Positions 63,990-64,000 of a stretch of 64,000 bases of DNA are shown here, piece after piece (positions within the stretch are counted from its first letter, which is position 1; every line of letters begins with the position of its first letter). Position numbers and translations under genes: made by a program. The notes beneath the pieces were generated by a model. The model searched no databases, was not told the DNA's origin, and worked only from the letters and a program-made list of their open reading frames with translations. The DNA is from Streptomyces barringtoniae (GTDB lineage Bacteria; Actinomycetota; Actinomycetes; Streptomycetales; Streptomycetaceae). The stretch is taken from assembly GCF_020819595.1 (NCBI RefSeq), contig NZ_JAJHNP010000004.1, forward strand, positions 248,001 through 312,000. The letters run 5' to 3'.

Positions 63990-64000
63990 AAGCGCCAGGG

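Overview
The window is a piece of a Streptomyces chromosome. Very high G+C, GTG/ATG starts after purine-rich Shine-Dalgarno sites, several leaderless promoters, the sporulation regulator SsgB at the right end and an actinobacterial argCJBDR operon all point there. As I recall it, the gene order resembles the S. coelicolor segment between ssgB and the arg cluster. No phage, IS, plasmid or CRISPR was found.

Left part (1-12 kb). It holds mixed metabolic and regulatory genes: a NUDIX C-terminus, a 3-hydroxybutyryl-CoA dehydrogenase, a Tat-exported glycoside-hydrolase-like protein, a divergent EamA exporter/MocR regulator pair whose start codons overlap, a histidine-phosphatase-fold protein without catalytic histidines, a MerR/CMD operon with a textbook MerR operator, and an orphan SufS divergent from a CGNR regulator. 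Two deletion scars lie here: a GH51 arabinofuranosidase without its catalytic domain, and a yfhO/gtrB junction in front of an intact gtrA.

Middle (12-31 kb). argC-argJ-argB-argD-argR is transcribed from an ARG-box promoter. A sigma/anti-sigma pair follows, then a kinase remnant. Next is a coherent redox module: ApbE flavin transferase, two anchored FMN-binding proteins with three flavinylation motifs, and two ferric-reductase-like membrane flavoproteins. It is divergent from an OmpR-type two-component system, and CTCAGAG boxes with 11-bp spacing fill the shared promoter region. An L,D-transpeptidase, a PNPOx-fold protein and a secreted protein made of a perfect 278-bp duplication separate this from argG-argH, which has its own ARG-box promoter and a strong terminator.

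Right part (31-64 kb). A signal-less HExxH peptidase, a HAD protein, an aldo/keto reductase and a TetR-MFS pair precede plsC, a Tat-exported phosphodiesterase, a small sigma factor and the metNIQ methionine importer. The corrin genes cobL, a 1405-residue disordered-BluB-CobT fusion and cysG follow. Then come a TrmH methyltransferase, a Ser/Thr kinase, a phosphotransferase, a tRNA cluster (Gly, Cys, three Val), pabB-pabC, a thioredoxin-fold protein behind a pentanucleotide array, a CGNR regulator and ssgB.

Connections: ArgR probably controls both arg promoters; BluB-CobT and CobL serve cobalamin synthesis, while MetNIQ supplies methionine. Functions are assigned from recognised family motifs; no database search was run.
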